Made by a program: the position numbers and the translations under genes. A stretch of DNA of 26,477 nucleotides from NCBI GenBank assembly GCA_964636325.1, contig CAZWRV010000091.1, positions 1 through 26,477 on the forward strand, in the 5' to 3' direction. This document shows positions 16,004-23,151 of the stretch, one piece after another. Numbering within the stretch: the first letter of the stretch is position 1; each line of letters starts with the position of its first letter. The notes beneath the pieces are model-generated. The model saw only the letters and a program-made list of their open reading frames with translations. It did no database searches and was not told where the DNA came from. The DNA is from CAZWRV01 sp964636325. GTDB taxonomy: Bacteria > Verrucomicrobiota > Lentisphaeria > Victivallales > GWF2-50-93.

Positions 16004-16867
16004 ATGAAAATCGGACTCAGCAGCTACAGTCTCTCCAGGGCGATCAGCAGCGGCGAAATGGACGTGCTACAGGCGGTCGAATGGATCGCCGCCAACGGCG
16101 GCGAGCACATCGAGATATCGCCGTCGGGATTCTCGCTTACAAAGAACCCGGAGCTAACAAGGAAGATCGCCGCCAAGGCGAAGTCGGCCAAGATCGACAT
16201 CTCCAGCTACACGATCGGCGCGAACTTCATCCAGCCTGACGCCAAGGCGCTGAAGGCCGAGATAGCCCGTCTAAAGAAGGAGGTGGAGATCGGCGCCGCG
16301 CTCGGAGTCAGGCGCATGCGCCATGACGCCGCCTCCCGCCCGATTCCGGAATGCGGTATCGCCCAGTTCCAGAAAGACCTTCCGAAGGTCGCGGACGCCT
16401 GCCGCGAAATTGCGGACTTCGCGAAGAAGCACGGCATCACCACCAGCGTGGAGAACCACGGCTACTTCATGCAGAAGAGCGACCGCGTCCAGCTTCTGAT
16501 CGAGACTGTGGGCCGCGACAACTTCAGGACCACGCTCGACGTCGGCAACTTCATGTGCGCTGATGAGAACCCGGTCGCCGCAGTCAAGAACAACATCGCG
16601 TTCGCGTCGCACGTCCATTTCAAGGACTTCTACTTCCGTCCTTTCTATGCCGACCCCGGCGAGGGCTGGTTCAGGACGCTCTACGGCAACTACCTCCGCG
16701 GCTCCATCGTCGGCCAGGGGGACATCGACACCCGCGCCGTCGTCAGGATCATCAAGGAATCCGGATACGACGGCTATCTCTCGATCGAGTTCGAGGGCAT
16801 GGAGGACTGCCGCACCGGCTCCAAGATCGGCATGGCCAACCTCCGCCGCCTCTGGAACGAGGCATGA
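16004..16867 (+). CDS. Sugar phosphate isomerase/epimerase-like TIM-barrel protein
   Basis: A 287-residue cytosolic protein of the xylose-isomerase-like TIM-barrel superfamily (AP_endonuc_2 type). The metal-site pattern is visible: Glu150 and His152 in TSVENHG, Asp179 in TTLDVGNF, His205 in SHVHFKD and Glu262 in LSIEFEG. Family members isomerise or epimerise free or phosphorylated sugars and inositol derivatives, usually with a divalent metal. Nothing here fixes the substrate. The N-terminus MKIGLSSYSLSRAI is typical. AAAGGAG lies seven bases before the ATG. It sits 20 bases after uppP and 57 bases before mnmA, and a small hairpin separates it from mnmA. Confidence 0.85.
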   Translation: MKIGLSSYSLSRAISSGEMDVLQAVEWIAANGGEHIEISPSGFSLTKNPELTRKIAAKAKSAKIDISSYTIGANFIQPDAKALKAEIARLKKEVEIGAALGVRRMRHDAASRPIPECGIAQFQKDLPKVADACREIADFAKKHGITTSVENHGYFMQKSDRVQLLIETVGRDNFRTTLDVGNFMCADENPVAAVKNNIAFASHVHFKDFYFRPFYADPGEGWFRTLYGNYLRGSIVGQGDIDTRAVVRIIKESGYDGYLSIEFEGMEDCRTGSKIGMANLRRLWNEA

Positions 16868-16879
16868 TCTGTTACCGTG

Positions 16880-16899
16880 CAATTTCATTGTTGAAATTG
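16880..16899 (+). terminator. AT-rich hairpin between the sugar isomerase and mnmA
   Basis: CAATTTCA (16880-16887), loop TTGT, TGAAATTG (16892-16899) is a perfect 8-bp stem followed by TTTCC. It could weaken read-through or be a processing site. The stem is AT-rich and the T-run short. Confidence 0.35.
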
Positions 16900-16924
16900 T
16901 TTCCATTAACGTCGCCTGCCCAAA

Positions 16925-18016
16925 ATGACCACGTTAAATAAAGCCAGAGTGGCGGTCGGCATGAGCGGCGGCGTCGACTCCGCCGTGGCAGCGATGCTCC
17001 TGCTCGAGCGGGGCTTCGACGTAGTCGGGCTAACCATGCAGATCTGGGACGGCGCCTTCAACATCCCTGAAAAAGTCCGATCCGGATGCTACGGACCGGG
17101 CGAGGAGGAGGACATCAGGGACGCAAAGGCCGTCGCCGCCAGACTCGGCATCGAGCACCACACGGTTCCGCTCGCCGAAGAATACAGGAGGGAGATTCTC
17201 GGATATTACCGTTCCGAATACCTTTGCGGCAGGACGCCGAACCCCTGCGTGGTATGCAACCGCAGGATCAAGTTCGGCCTCCTCCTGGAAAAGGCCGAGC
17301 AGAGCGGAATCCGATTCGAGCGCTTCGCCACAGGCCATTATGCAAGAATAAGCTATGATGAAACTGCATGGCAATATCGACTTTTAAGGGGCGTAGACCT
17401 CTCGAAGGATCAGTCGTATTTCCTCTTCCACCTTTCTCAGAGCCAGCTCGCCGGAATAATCTTCCCGCTCGGGGAAATGATGAAGAAGGAAGTCGTCAAG
17501 CTGGCGGTGGCCAGGGGGTTTTCCGACATCGCCGCCAAGCAGGAGAGCCAGGACTTCATCGAGAGCGAGGACCATTCGCCGCTCTTCTCTCCGGACGAAG
17601 TGGCACCCGGCCCAATAGTCGACACCTGCGGAAAAGTCCTCGGAACGCACAGAGGGCTTGTGCATTACACGATCGGCCAGCGCGAGGGGCTCGGCGTGGC
17701 CGCGGGCCGGAAGGTCTATGTAAAGGGGATACTCAAGGAGACGAACACGGTCGTCGTGGCCGGCAGGGAGGAAGTCCTGCGCGATAGCTGCCAGGTCAAG
17801 GACGCAAACTGGATCAGCGGGTCGCCTCCCGCCGGCGTATTGGACTGCGAAGTCCGCATCCGCTACCGGCAGAAGGCAGTGAAGGCGTCCGTATCACCCG
17901 GCGACGGCGCCACCGCGCAAATCGTATTCGCCGAGCCGCAGTTCGCGGTCGCCCCAGGCCAGGCCGCAGTCTTCTACAGCGGAGACGAAGTCATCGGCGG
18001 AGGATTCATCGCCTGA
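16925..18016 (+). CDS. mnmA: tRNA 2-thiouridylase MnmA (CxxC variant lacking the usual second cysteine)
   Basis: The 363-residue enzyme makes 2-thiouridine at position 34 of Lys, Glu and Gln tRNAs. The PP-loop for ATP is GMSGGVDSAVAA (12-23). The catalytic region reads NPCVVCNRRIKFG, with Cys108 and Cys111; E. coli has Asp99 and Cys102 in the equivalent places. ATGHYARI and SKDQSYFLF follow, then the C-terminal beta domains (VDTCGKVLGTHRGLVHYTIGQREGLG). The place where E. coli has the second catalytic Cys199, normally within SQ-[DE]-I-C-F, reads AKQESQDFIESED here and contains no Cys. An additional segment SGCYGPGEEEDIRDA (53-67) replaces the commoner CCS-EDV form. The start ATG 16925 has no strong Shine-Dalgarno sequence. 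It is the last gene of the uppP-side run, followed by about 1 kb without an intact gene. Confidence 0.9.
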   Translation: MTTLNKARVAVGMSGGVDSAVAAMLLLERGFDVVGLTMQIWDGAFNIPEKVRSGCYGPGEEEDIRDAKAVAARLGIEHHTVPLAEEYRREILGYYRSEYLCGRTPNPCVVCNRRIKFGLLLEKAEQSGIRFERFATGHYARISYDETAWQYRLLRGVDLSKDQSYFLFHLSQSQLAGIIFPLGEMMKKEVVKLAVARGFSDIAAKQESQDFIESEDHSPLFSPDEVAPGPIVDTCGKVLGTHRGLVHYTIGQREGLGVAAGRKVYVKGILKETNTVVVAGREEVLRDSCQVKDANWISGSPPAGVLDCEVRIRYRQKAVKASVSPGDGATAQIVFAEPQFAVAPGQAAVFYSGDEVIGGGFIA

Positions 18017-18019
18017 CAT

Positions 18020-18095
18020 CTTTGCCGTCATCTTCGTCACTGTCTTCTACTCCGTCTTTCTCGCGATCTTCCTCTCTGTCTTTGTCGGCTATGTA
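18020..18095 (-). repeat. Imperfect GACAAA/GACAGA-type hexamer tract
   Basis: Read on the minus strand, the stretch has a 6-base rhythm (GACAAA, GACAGA, GAGGAA, GATCGC, GAGAAA, GACGGA and on), giving a strongly purine-rich strand. The same GACAAAGACAGAGA string recurs at 20125-20138 in the murC leader on the plus strand. In one frame the minus strand would encode an Asp/Lys/Glu/Arg-rich peptide, but I see no start codon or gene context for it. Confidence 0.5.
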
Positions 18096-18100
18096 CAAAT

Positions 18101-18145
18101 TTTCGACCGGGGGCGACCGCATTCGACCATGATCGACTACGGTCG
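18101..18145 (+). repeat. Four CGAC(C) motifs spaced exactly 10 bp, closed by an inverted copy
   Basis: CGACCG begins at 18104 and 18114, CGACCA at 18124 and CGACTA at 18134, a strict 10-bp step. CGGTCG, the inverse of CGACCG, follows at 18140-18145. The first motif and this last one could pair as a long-loop stem, followed by GGAAATATTTTT, so the stretch might also end mnmA transcription. Confidence 0.5.
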
Positions 18146-18156
18146 GGAAATATTTT

Positions 18157-18459
18157 TCAATTGATAGCTATGGTATCTGCGCGGAGCCGTTTTGCGAATT
18201 CCGCAAATCCGGACTGTGCGGGGAAGTAGTCGGGATACGAGGTGTCGAACGGAATCTGGTGACAGTTGTAGATGGGTGCGCCGAGGCGCACTCCGAGAAT
18301 CCCGGCCAGACGTTCCATCTCATCGGCCCATTGCTCTGCCGGCTTTTCGGGAAACGTCAGCACCTGCCAGGCGTGGATTTCGCGCCCGGCGCGCGGAGCG
18401 GTTGATTCGCCCCGAGGCGGTTTGCAAGCCCAGGACTGGCGGCGGGCCCAGTCTCCATA
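18157..18459 (-). pseudogene. Fragment of a DUF6259-like glycosidase gene
   Basis: A minus-strand frame of about 100 codons, open from 18459 to the TGA at 18157-18159, reads GDWARRQSWACKPP, then EIHAWQVLTFPEKP, GVRLGAPIYNCHQIPFDTSYPDYFPAQSGFAEFAKRLRA. The last part resembles the barrel segment of DUF6259-type glycosidase-like proteins, in which HQxPFDxxYPxFFPA is characteristic. Those proteins are several hundred residues long, so only a short internal piece remains. There is no in-frame start at its 5' end; an ATG at 18458 with AAAGGAG upstream lies in a different frame and stops after 33 codons. The 5' edge lies within a few bases of the MITE-like element. Confidence 0.5.
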
Positions 18460-18463
18460 TATT

Positions 18464-18729
18464 CTCCTTTAGCGTGAAAATTTACATTTTGGCGATCCAG
18501 ATTTGGGATTGGATTTTTTTGTTCCGACCGAGCGGCGGCATGAATGTCGTCCGAGGAAGGGACGGAAAAATACGGCCCAAAGATGCTCGCCGCAAGGCGG
18601 TTGCGGTCTTTCGGTTTTGCTCCGCACCCTTCGAGAGCCTTCGATACCTCGGTATCGGCGGCCTCTCAGAATACGGAGCAATTCCCGAAATCTCCGCAAT
18701 CAAAATGTAAATTTATCAGCCTAAAGGAG
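18464..18729. mobile_element. MITE-like element with about 28-bp imperfect terminal inverted repeats
   Basis: The left end (18464-18491: CTCCTTTAG, TGA, AAATTTACATTTTG) is the inverse of the right end (18701-18729) apart from a few mismatches and one indel. Weaker inverted similarity runs another 30 bases inward (AGATTT, GGGA, TCCG). The 209 bases between hold nested perfect hairpins: CCGCAA/TTGCGG (18590-18606), CGATACC/GGTATCG (18642-18657) and TTGCTCCG/CGGAGCAA (18617-18624 with 18674-18681). There is no transposase frame. Both outer edges are bordered by ATAT-type sequence, which may be a short target duplication or part of the inverted ends. Each end reads CTAAAGGAG outward, which resembles a ribosome binding site pointing away from the element. 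Confidence 0.55.
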
Positions 18730-18936
18730 CATATCCAGCTCCTTGCTGCCCATAAGATTTTGGAATATGTGTTTACACCTCACGTGGTAAAATATCCGTA
18801 CCGCCATCAGGTTCAAGTGTTGTCCCCGGACAACAGGGTGCTGGGGGCGTTTGAGCATCCCCCCCGGACTGAATCGAGTTTCAGAGGAGTGCCCGTCTGC
18901 GGGGAACGCAGCCTTGTCGGTGTGAAACTTAATTAG
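18730..18936. other. Intergenic stretch with hairpins and a partial repeat core
   Basis: I see no gene here. A dyad GTTGTCC/GGACAAC (18819-18834) and a possible GGGGG/CCCCC stem (18842-18864) are present. GAATCGAGTTTCAGAGGAG (18871-18889) repeats the core of the dispersed repeat. It is followed by a small hairpin CTGCG/CGCAG (18897-18911), so this may be a rearranged copy of that element. Confidence 0.5.
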
Positions 18937-19010
18937 CGCAGGTATTCTTACCTGCGGAATCGCAGACAGGAATGTCTGCACCACTTGAAGGCGAGTTTCA
19001 GAGGATAGGG
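18937..19010 (+). repeat. Dispersed hairpin repeat, copy B (most complete)
   Basis: Two perfect hairpins stand side by side: CGCAGGTA, loop TTCT, TACCTGCG (18937-18956), then GCAGACA, loop GGAA, TGTCTGC (18962-18979). The conserved core follows: ACTTGAA, GGCGAGTTTCAGAGGA and GGG. The second hairpin and the core match copy A at 1-60 nearly base for base. It lies downstream of the coiled-coil gene (19033-19857, minus). Confidence 0.8.
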
Positions 19011-19032
19011 AAATCTGAAAGTGATTGGATAT

Positions 19033-19857
19033 TCATTTTCCCTCGGGCACATAGGCTCTTGGACGGGTCATGCTGTCGAGGTAGTTGATGTAGTCGATGA
19101 ACTGCAGGGCGTCCTCGCTGTCGTATCCGATGCTTTTTGCGAAGCTGAGGAGCGCGGTCTTACGTTCACCGCCGAGCAGCTTGAAATACTCCGGCAGAAG
19201 CACGTTCCGCCTGTCCATCAGGCTGGCGATCTCCTCTGGGATGTCGGACTGCGAGATCTTATCGTAGAGCTCAAGGACGTCATTGTTCATTTCGAGGAAC
19301 CGGTTATGGATGTCGAGCTGCTCCTTGTCGAGCAGGGACACGTCCAGCCCCTCGTAGAAGTTGCGCCTTTCATTCAGGACGTTCGACGAGAAGGAGGCGA
19401 AACTCCTCACCGACTGCACCTCGGCCTGAAGCTGAGCCGGATCCTTTTCCTGCAGCTTATTGAAGTGCTCCACATAGTTTTCGGAGTCCGACGGAGAGCT
19501 ACGTATAATCTGCGCTCCGCCCTTTTGAGCCCGCTTTGGGGAGCCGGATTCAAACTCGGCCATCTTCCTTTCGCTCTCCTCGAGCCTCCTCCTCATGTCC
19601 TTCAGCTTGGAGAGCAGCTTCCGCGAACTGTCCCCGACATCCTTGCGGAGTTCGGCGGCTTCAGGCTTCGAGGCCTTAGCATCGGGCTTGGCCACAAGCA
19701 AAGGATCTATCTGCCTGATGGAATTCTTGAGGGATGCCAGTTCGGCCTCCAGGGTATTGCATTTCTTCTTGTAGTGCGCCACAGCAATCGCGCTTGCGGC
19801 GATGTTGATCACCAGCAAGGCCAGTACAGCATAGAACAGATAGTCGTGTTTCTTCAT
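19033..19857 (-). CDS. Membrane-anchored coiled-coil protein of unknown function
   Basis: A 274-residue protein I do not recognise. Residues about 7-27 (YLFYAVLALLVINIAASAIAV) form one transmembrane helix after a short basic N-terminus, so it is probably anchored with its C-terminus outside the cytoplasm. Residues about 30-50 and 66-105 are heptad-like and rich in Leu, Glu, Lys and Arg (KLLSKLKDMRRRLEESERKM), which suggests a coiled coil. Residues about 125-270 are acidic and mostly helical (LDIHNRFLEMNNDVLELYDKI, DALQFIDYINYLDSM). GGAG lies about ten bases before the ATG. A long frame on the opposite strand (GTG 19021 to 19902) covers the same bases, but I prefer the minus reading because of the clear membrane helix and amphipathic composition. 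Confidence 0.65.
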   Translation of the reverse strand: MKKHDYLFYAVLALLVINIAASAIAVAHYKKKCNTLEAELASLKNSIRQIDPLLVAKPDAKASKPEAAELRKDVGDSSRKLLSKLKDMRRRLEESERKMAEFESGSPKRAQKGGAQIIRSSPSDSENYVEHFNKLQEKDPAQLQAEVQSVRSFASFSSNVLNERRNFYEGLDVSLLDKEQLDIHNRFLEMNNDVLELYDKISQSDIPEEIASLMDRRNVLLPEYFKLLGGERKTALLSFAKSIGYDSEDALQFIDYINYLDSMTRPRAYVPEGK

Positions 19858-20166
19858 GCAAATTCATTCTCCGGTTTGATTTCTCAAGAATGCTGGTCTT
19901 AGTATGAAGTTTCAAGCGAAATCATAGGAAAATCCGGCGTTTTTTTGATAAGCAAGAAGGTATTTTGCGCGTGCCGCGCGCAATAAACAGATCAAAAAGC
20001 GGCCCTCGTATGCGCAGAGTTTGCCCTTTCGCCTAGAAGTCGCAAGCTAGCCGGATTGAATTTTATCTATGGGGGCGAAGCCGTGCTGAGCCGCGGTTGA
20101 GCTTGGCTCAACCCTCCGGAAGGCGACAAAGACAGAGACAAAGATTTTCGAGTTTCAAGAGAGACA
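19858..20166. other. Divergent intergenic region before murC
   Basis: This 309-base stretch between the coiled-coil gene and murC holds no gene I can support. It contains two overlapping hairpins that cannot form together: TGAGCC/GGCTCA (20088-20093 with 20105-20110) and GGTTGAGC, loop TTG, GCTCAACC (20095-20113). A GACAAAGACAGAGACAAAG tract follows (20125-20143), then TCGAGTTTCA (20148-20157), which echoes the dispersed repeat core. The murC ribosome binding site (GAGAG, 20158-20162) follows directly on that core remnant. Confidence 0.5.
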
Positions 20167-21468
20167 ATGGATTTGCACGATACAGCGCGGACCAGATTTC
20201 ATCTGATGGGCTGCGGCGGCGTGGGGATGGTCGGTCTCGGCATCATACTCCACGAGCGAGGCTTTTCCGTGAGCGGCTCCGACCTGAAGGAGTGCTATAA
20301 CACATCCCTGCTCAGGAGGCGCGGGATTCCGGTCGCCATCGGCCATTCTCCCGACAATCTCCGCGATCCGGGACCGGATCTTTTCGTCATCCGCTCCTCG
20401 GCGGTTTCGGACGGCAATCCTGAGTTTTCGGCGGCCGCAAAGACCGGCTGCCCGAACGCGTACCGCGGAGAATTCCTGGCGGAGCTCGCAGCCTCGTACC
20501 ACCGCACGGTCGCCGTCGCCGGAAGCCACGGCAAGACGAGCGTAACATCGCTGATCGTCCACATCCTGAAGACCTGCGGGCGCAGCCCCGGCTTCATGAT
20601 CGGAGGAAAAGTCTGCGGCTGGGACGCGCCAGCGGCCGCCGGCGACGGCAACATATTCGTCACCGAGTCCGACGAGAGCGACGGCACTCTCGTCCACATG
20701 AGAAGCCATGTCGCCGTCGTAACCAACACCGAAGAGGACCACAGTTGGACGGTCGGAGGCGACGAAGTCATCTACGGAAATTTTGCGAAGTTCGCGGAAA
20801 ACGCGGAAACGCTCCTGTATTACCGCGGAGGAATTGCCGACGAGATATTCAAGAGGCATCCGCGCAAGACGGCGCTCGACTGCGCCGCCGAGGAGAAAAG
20901 GTTTTCTCATGTCAAGAACTGGGGGCGCTTCCAGAGGGAGAACGCCGCGATCGCCGCCCGGACGGCCATATGCCTCGGCGTGGACGAGTCCAAGGCATTC
21001 GCCGCAGCGGAGTCGTTCCCCGGCGCCGAGCGCAGGATGACCGTCCGATTCGATAGGCCAGGCTTCACACTTGTTGAAGATTACGCGCACCATCCGACCG
21101 AGCTGGCCGCCTCGATCGACGCGCTCAAGGAGAGGTTTCCCGGACGCAGGCTCCGCGTCGTCTTCCAGCCGCACAGATACGCCAGGCTGAAGAAATACCT
21201 CGACAGGCTCGCCTGCGAACTTCGCAGGGCCGACGAGGTCTACGTGACGCCCGTCTTCGCCGCCTGGGTGGAAAAAGGGCCTGTCAGCTCCGAGACCCTC
21301 GCCGAAACGATCGGCAAATCTGCCAAATTCGCAGAGGCCGACTGGCCGGTTCTGGCGCATGAACTTGCATCTTCGGTCTCGGAACCGGAGGTGCTGGCCG
21401 TGATCGGCGCCGGAGACATCGACGAGATTTTCCCGTATCTGAAGGAGGAGCTGGGGAGGAAGGGATAG
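20167..21468 (+). CDS. murC: UDP-N-acetylmuramate--L-alanine ligase (MurC)
   Basis: A 433-residue cytosolic ligase that adds L-alanine to UDP-MurNAc with ATP, the first peptide step of peptidoglycan synthesis. Mur ligase domains appear in order. The N-terminal Rossmann-like part starts FHLMGCGGVGM with SGSD at the end of its first unit. The ATP site is GSHGKTS (119-125), followed by ESDESDG and TNTEEDH. The C-terminal domain opens with DYAHHPTE, followed by FQPHRYARL. HHPTE and QPHRYxR favour MurC over Mpl, which has a different sequence in that place. It is somewhat shorter than the usual 450-490 residues. The start ATG 20167 has GAGAG upstream. No other mur or fts gene adjoins it, so it sits outside the usual dcw cluster in this window. 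Confidence 0.9.
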   Translation: MDLHDTARTRFHLMGCGGVGMVGLGIILHERGFSVSGSDLKECYNTSLLRRRGIPVAIGHSPDNLRDPGPDLFVIRSSAVSDGNPEFSAAAKTGCPNAYRGEFLAELAASYHRTVAVAGSHGKTSVTSLIVHILKTCGRSPGFMIGGKVCGWDAPAAAGDGNIFVTESDESDGTLVHMRSHVAVVTNTEEDHSWTVGGDEVIYGNFAKFAENAETLLYYRGGIADEIFKRHPRKTALDCAAEEKRFSHVKNWGRFQRENAAIAARTAICLGVDESKAFAAAESFPGAERRMTVRFDRPGFTLVEDYAHHPTELAASIDALKERFPGRRLRVVFQPHRYARLKKYLDRLACELRRADEVYVTPVFAAWVEKGPVSSETLAETIGKSAKFAEADWPVLAHELASSVSEPEVLAVIGAGDIDEIFPYLKEELGRKG

Positions 21469-21500
21469 CCACATAAAAGCAAAAATATTCCACCGCTCAA
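21463..21500 (+). repeat. Degenerate copy of a GGATAGCC...CCACCGC intergenic repeat
   Basis: The bases GGATAGCC, an A-rich middle, then CCACCGCTCAA resemble 23052-23089 (GGATAGCC, A-rich middle, CCACCGCCAAG) in sequence and spacing. Both copies lie at the end of a plus-strand gene; this one overlaps the last codons of murC. Confidence 0.4.
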
Positions 21501-21528
21501 TATTCAATTTAAAATATGGGGAGTTGTC

Positions 21529-23046
21529 ATGCTGGATGTCTGCGGGTTCGACAACGAGAAGTATCTGAAAGAGCAGACCGAGGAGATCCTCGGCCGTGTC
21601 AGGCGCTTCAACAACAAGCTGTATCTTGAATTCGGAGGTAAACTTCTCTTCGACTACCATGCGGCGCGGGTGCTTCCCGGCTATGATCCGAACGTGAAGA
21701 TGCGCCTCCTTCAGCAGCTCAAGGACTCGGCGGACATCATCCTGTGCATCTACGCCGGGGACATCGAGCGGAAGAAGACGCGCGCCGACTTCGGGATCAC
21801 CTACGACACCGACGCGATGAAGACCATCGACGACCTCCGCGACTGGGGCTTGGAAGTGGCGGCGGTGGTGATCACTCGCTTCGACAATCAGCCGTCGAGC
21901 ATCTCCTTCAAGAACAGGCTCGAGCGCAGGAACGTGAAAGTCTACACGCATTATTCCATCAAGGGCTATCCCACGGACGTGAACATGATCGCGAGCGAGA
22001 ACGGCTACGGGCGCAACAGCCATATCGAGACAAAGAAGCCTCTAGTCGTAGTTACCGGCCCAGGCCCCGGAAGCGGCAAGCTATCGACATGCCTATCCCA
22101 GCTCTACCATGACTACCGGAAGGGGATCAAGTCCGGCTATGCGAAGTTCGAGACCTTCCCGATCTGGAACCTGCCGCTCAAGCATCCGGTCAACGTCGCA
22201 TACGAGGCTGCCACGGCAGACCTGCGCGACGTAAACATGATCGACCCATTCCATCTGGAGACATACGCGAAGACCACCGTCAACTACAACCGCGACATCG
22301 AGATATTCCCGGTAATGCGCCGGATACTCGAGGCGATCACGGGGACAGAGGCGATCTATAAGTCGCCTACCGACATGGGCGTCAACCGCTGCGGCTTCGG
22401 GATCACAGACGACGCGGTTGTCTCGGAGGCGGCGAAGCAGGAGATCATCAGGAGATACTTCCGATACAGCTGCGAATACGTCTCCGGCCTCGCCGACAAG
22501 GAGACCGTCGAGCGGACGAAGCTGCTCATGCAGGATCTCGGCCTCACGGAATCTGACAGGAAGGTCGTCGATCCCGCCAGGAAGACCGCCGAGGACTGCC
22601 GTACAGCGAAGAAGGGCAACGAGGGGATCTACTGCGGCGCCGCAATCGAACTGAAGGACGGGGAAATAATCACCGGCAAGAATTCGCATCTTTTCCACGC
22701 GTCGTCAAGCCTGGTGCTCAACGCTGTCAAGCATCTCGCCGGGATTCCGGACAAGCTGCACGTGCTCTCACCGCAAATAACTGAGTCCATAAGCAAGTTC
22801 AAGCAGAACATCCTTAACGCGAAGTCCGCAAGCCTGGATCTCGAGGAGATGCTCGTGGCCCTGTGCATCGGCGCCGCCACAAATCCGGCCGCGCAGATGG
22901 CGATGGAGAAGCTCAAAGAATTGCAGGGCTGCGAGGTACACATCACCCACATCCCCACCACCGGCGACGAGGGCGGACTCAGGAAGCTCGGCGTAAACCT
23001 CACCAGCGATCCCAACTTCTCCTCGAAAAACCTATTTATAAAATGA
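21529..23046 (+). CDS. DUF1846 family protein
   Basis: A 505-residue cytosolic protein that looks like a full-length DUF1846 (PF08903) member, a family known best from Firmicutes and gut bacteria and without an established function that I can name. Recognisable stretches include GFDNEKYLKEQTEEILGRV near the N-terminus, LCIYAGDIERKKTRADFGITYD, a glycine-rich VVVTGPGPGSGKLSTCLSQ near residue 175 that resembles a P-loop, and YKSPTDMGVNRCGFGI. The late part has LHVLSPQITESISKFK and HITHIPTTGDEGGLRKLG. An excellent ribosome binding site (GGGGAG, five bases before ATG) fixes the start. It lies 60 bases after murC on the same strand, and the end is convergent with pyrH. Confidence 0.85.
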   Translation: MLDVCGFDNEKYLKEQTEEILGRVRRFNNKLYLEFGGKLLFDYHAARVLPGYDPNVKMRLLQQLKDSADIILCIYAGDIERKKTRADFGITYDTDAMKTIDDLRDWGLEVAAVVITRFDNQPSSISFKNRLERRNVKVYTHYSIKGYPTDVNMIASENGYGRNSHIETKKPLVVVTGPGPGSGKLSTCLSQLYHDYRKGIKSGYAKFETFPIWNLPLKHPVNVAYEAATADLRDVNMIDPFHLETYAKTTVNYNRDIEIFPVMRRILEAITGTEAIYKSPTDMGVNRCGFGITDDAVVSEAAKQEIIRRYFRYSCEYVSGLADKETVERTKLLMQDLGLTESDRKVVDPARKTAEDCRTAKKGNEGIYCGAAIELKDGEIITGKNSHLFHASSSLVLNAVKHLAGIPDKLHVLSPQITESISKFKQNILNAKSASLDLEEMLVALCIGAATNPAAQMAMEKLKELQGCEVHITHIPTTGDEGGLRKLGVNLTSDPNFSSKNLFIK

Positions 23047-23051
23047 GGATT

Positions 23052-23143
23052 GGATAGCCGCAAAAGGCACAAAATTTACCACCGCCAAGACGCTGGTTTT
23101 TTCCCCGGCTTCAGCCCTCTTGGCGTTTTGGCGACTTGGCGGT
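23052..23143. terminator. Repeat with ACCGCCAAG/CTTGGCGGT stem between convergent genes
   Basis: ACCGCCAAG (23081-23089) is the exact inverse of CTTGGCGGT (23135-23143). Shorter overlapping copies (TTGGCGTTTTGGCG) and a TTTTTT run (23097-23102) lie between. The position between the ends of DUF1846 (plus) and pyrH (minus) suits a two-way terminator. The GGATAGCC...CCACCGC part is shared with 21463-21500, so it also belongs to a repeat family. Confidence 0.5.
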
Positions 23144-23151
23144 TATTGCAT

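Noticed and set aside
18456..18458. ATG with AAAGGAG at the left edge of the MITE-like element as the start of a real gene
   Set aside because: Its frame stops after 33 codons and does not join the glycosidase-like frame; noted only as a feature of the element's end.
1..19010. CRISPR array made of the dispersed hairpin repeats
   Set aside because: Copies are not regularly spaced, there are no spacers between them and no cas genes in the window.
19021..19902. A 293-codon plus-strand frame opposite the coiled-coil gene
   Set aside because: The minus frame over the same bases has a clear transmembrane helix, heptads and a ribosome binding site; the plus frame shows no recognisable domain and is probably a codon-bias shadow.
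20155..22023. A 622-codon minus-strand frame spanning murC and DUF1846
   Set aside because: It runs antisense through two well-supported genes and their spacer; its length reflects high GC and codon bias, with no family motif.
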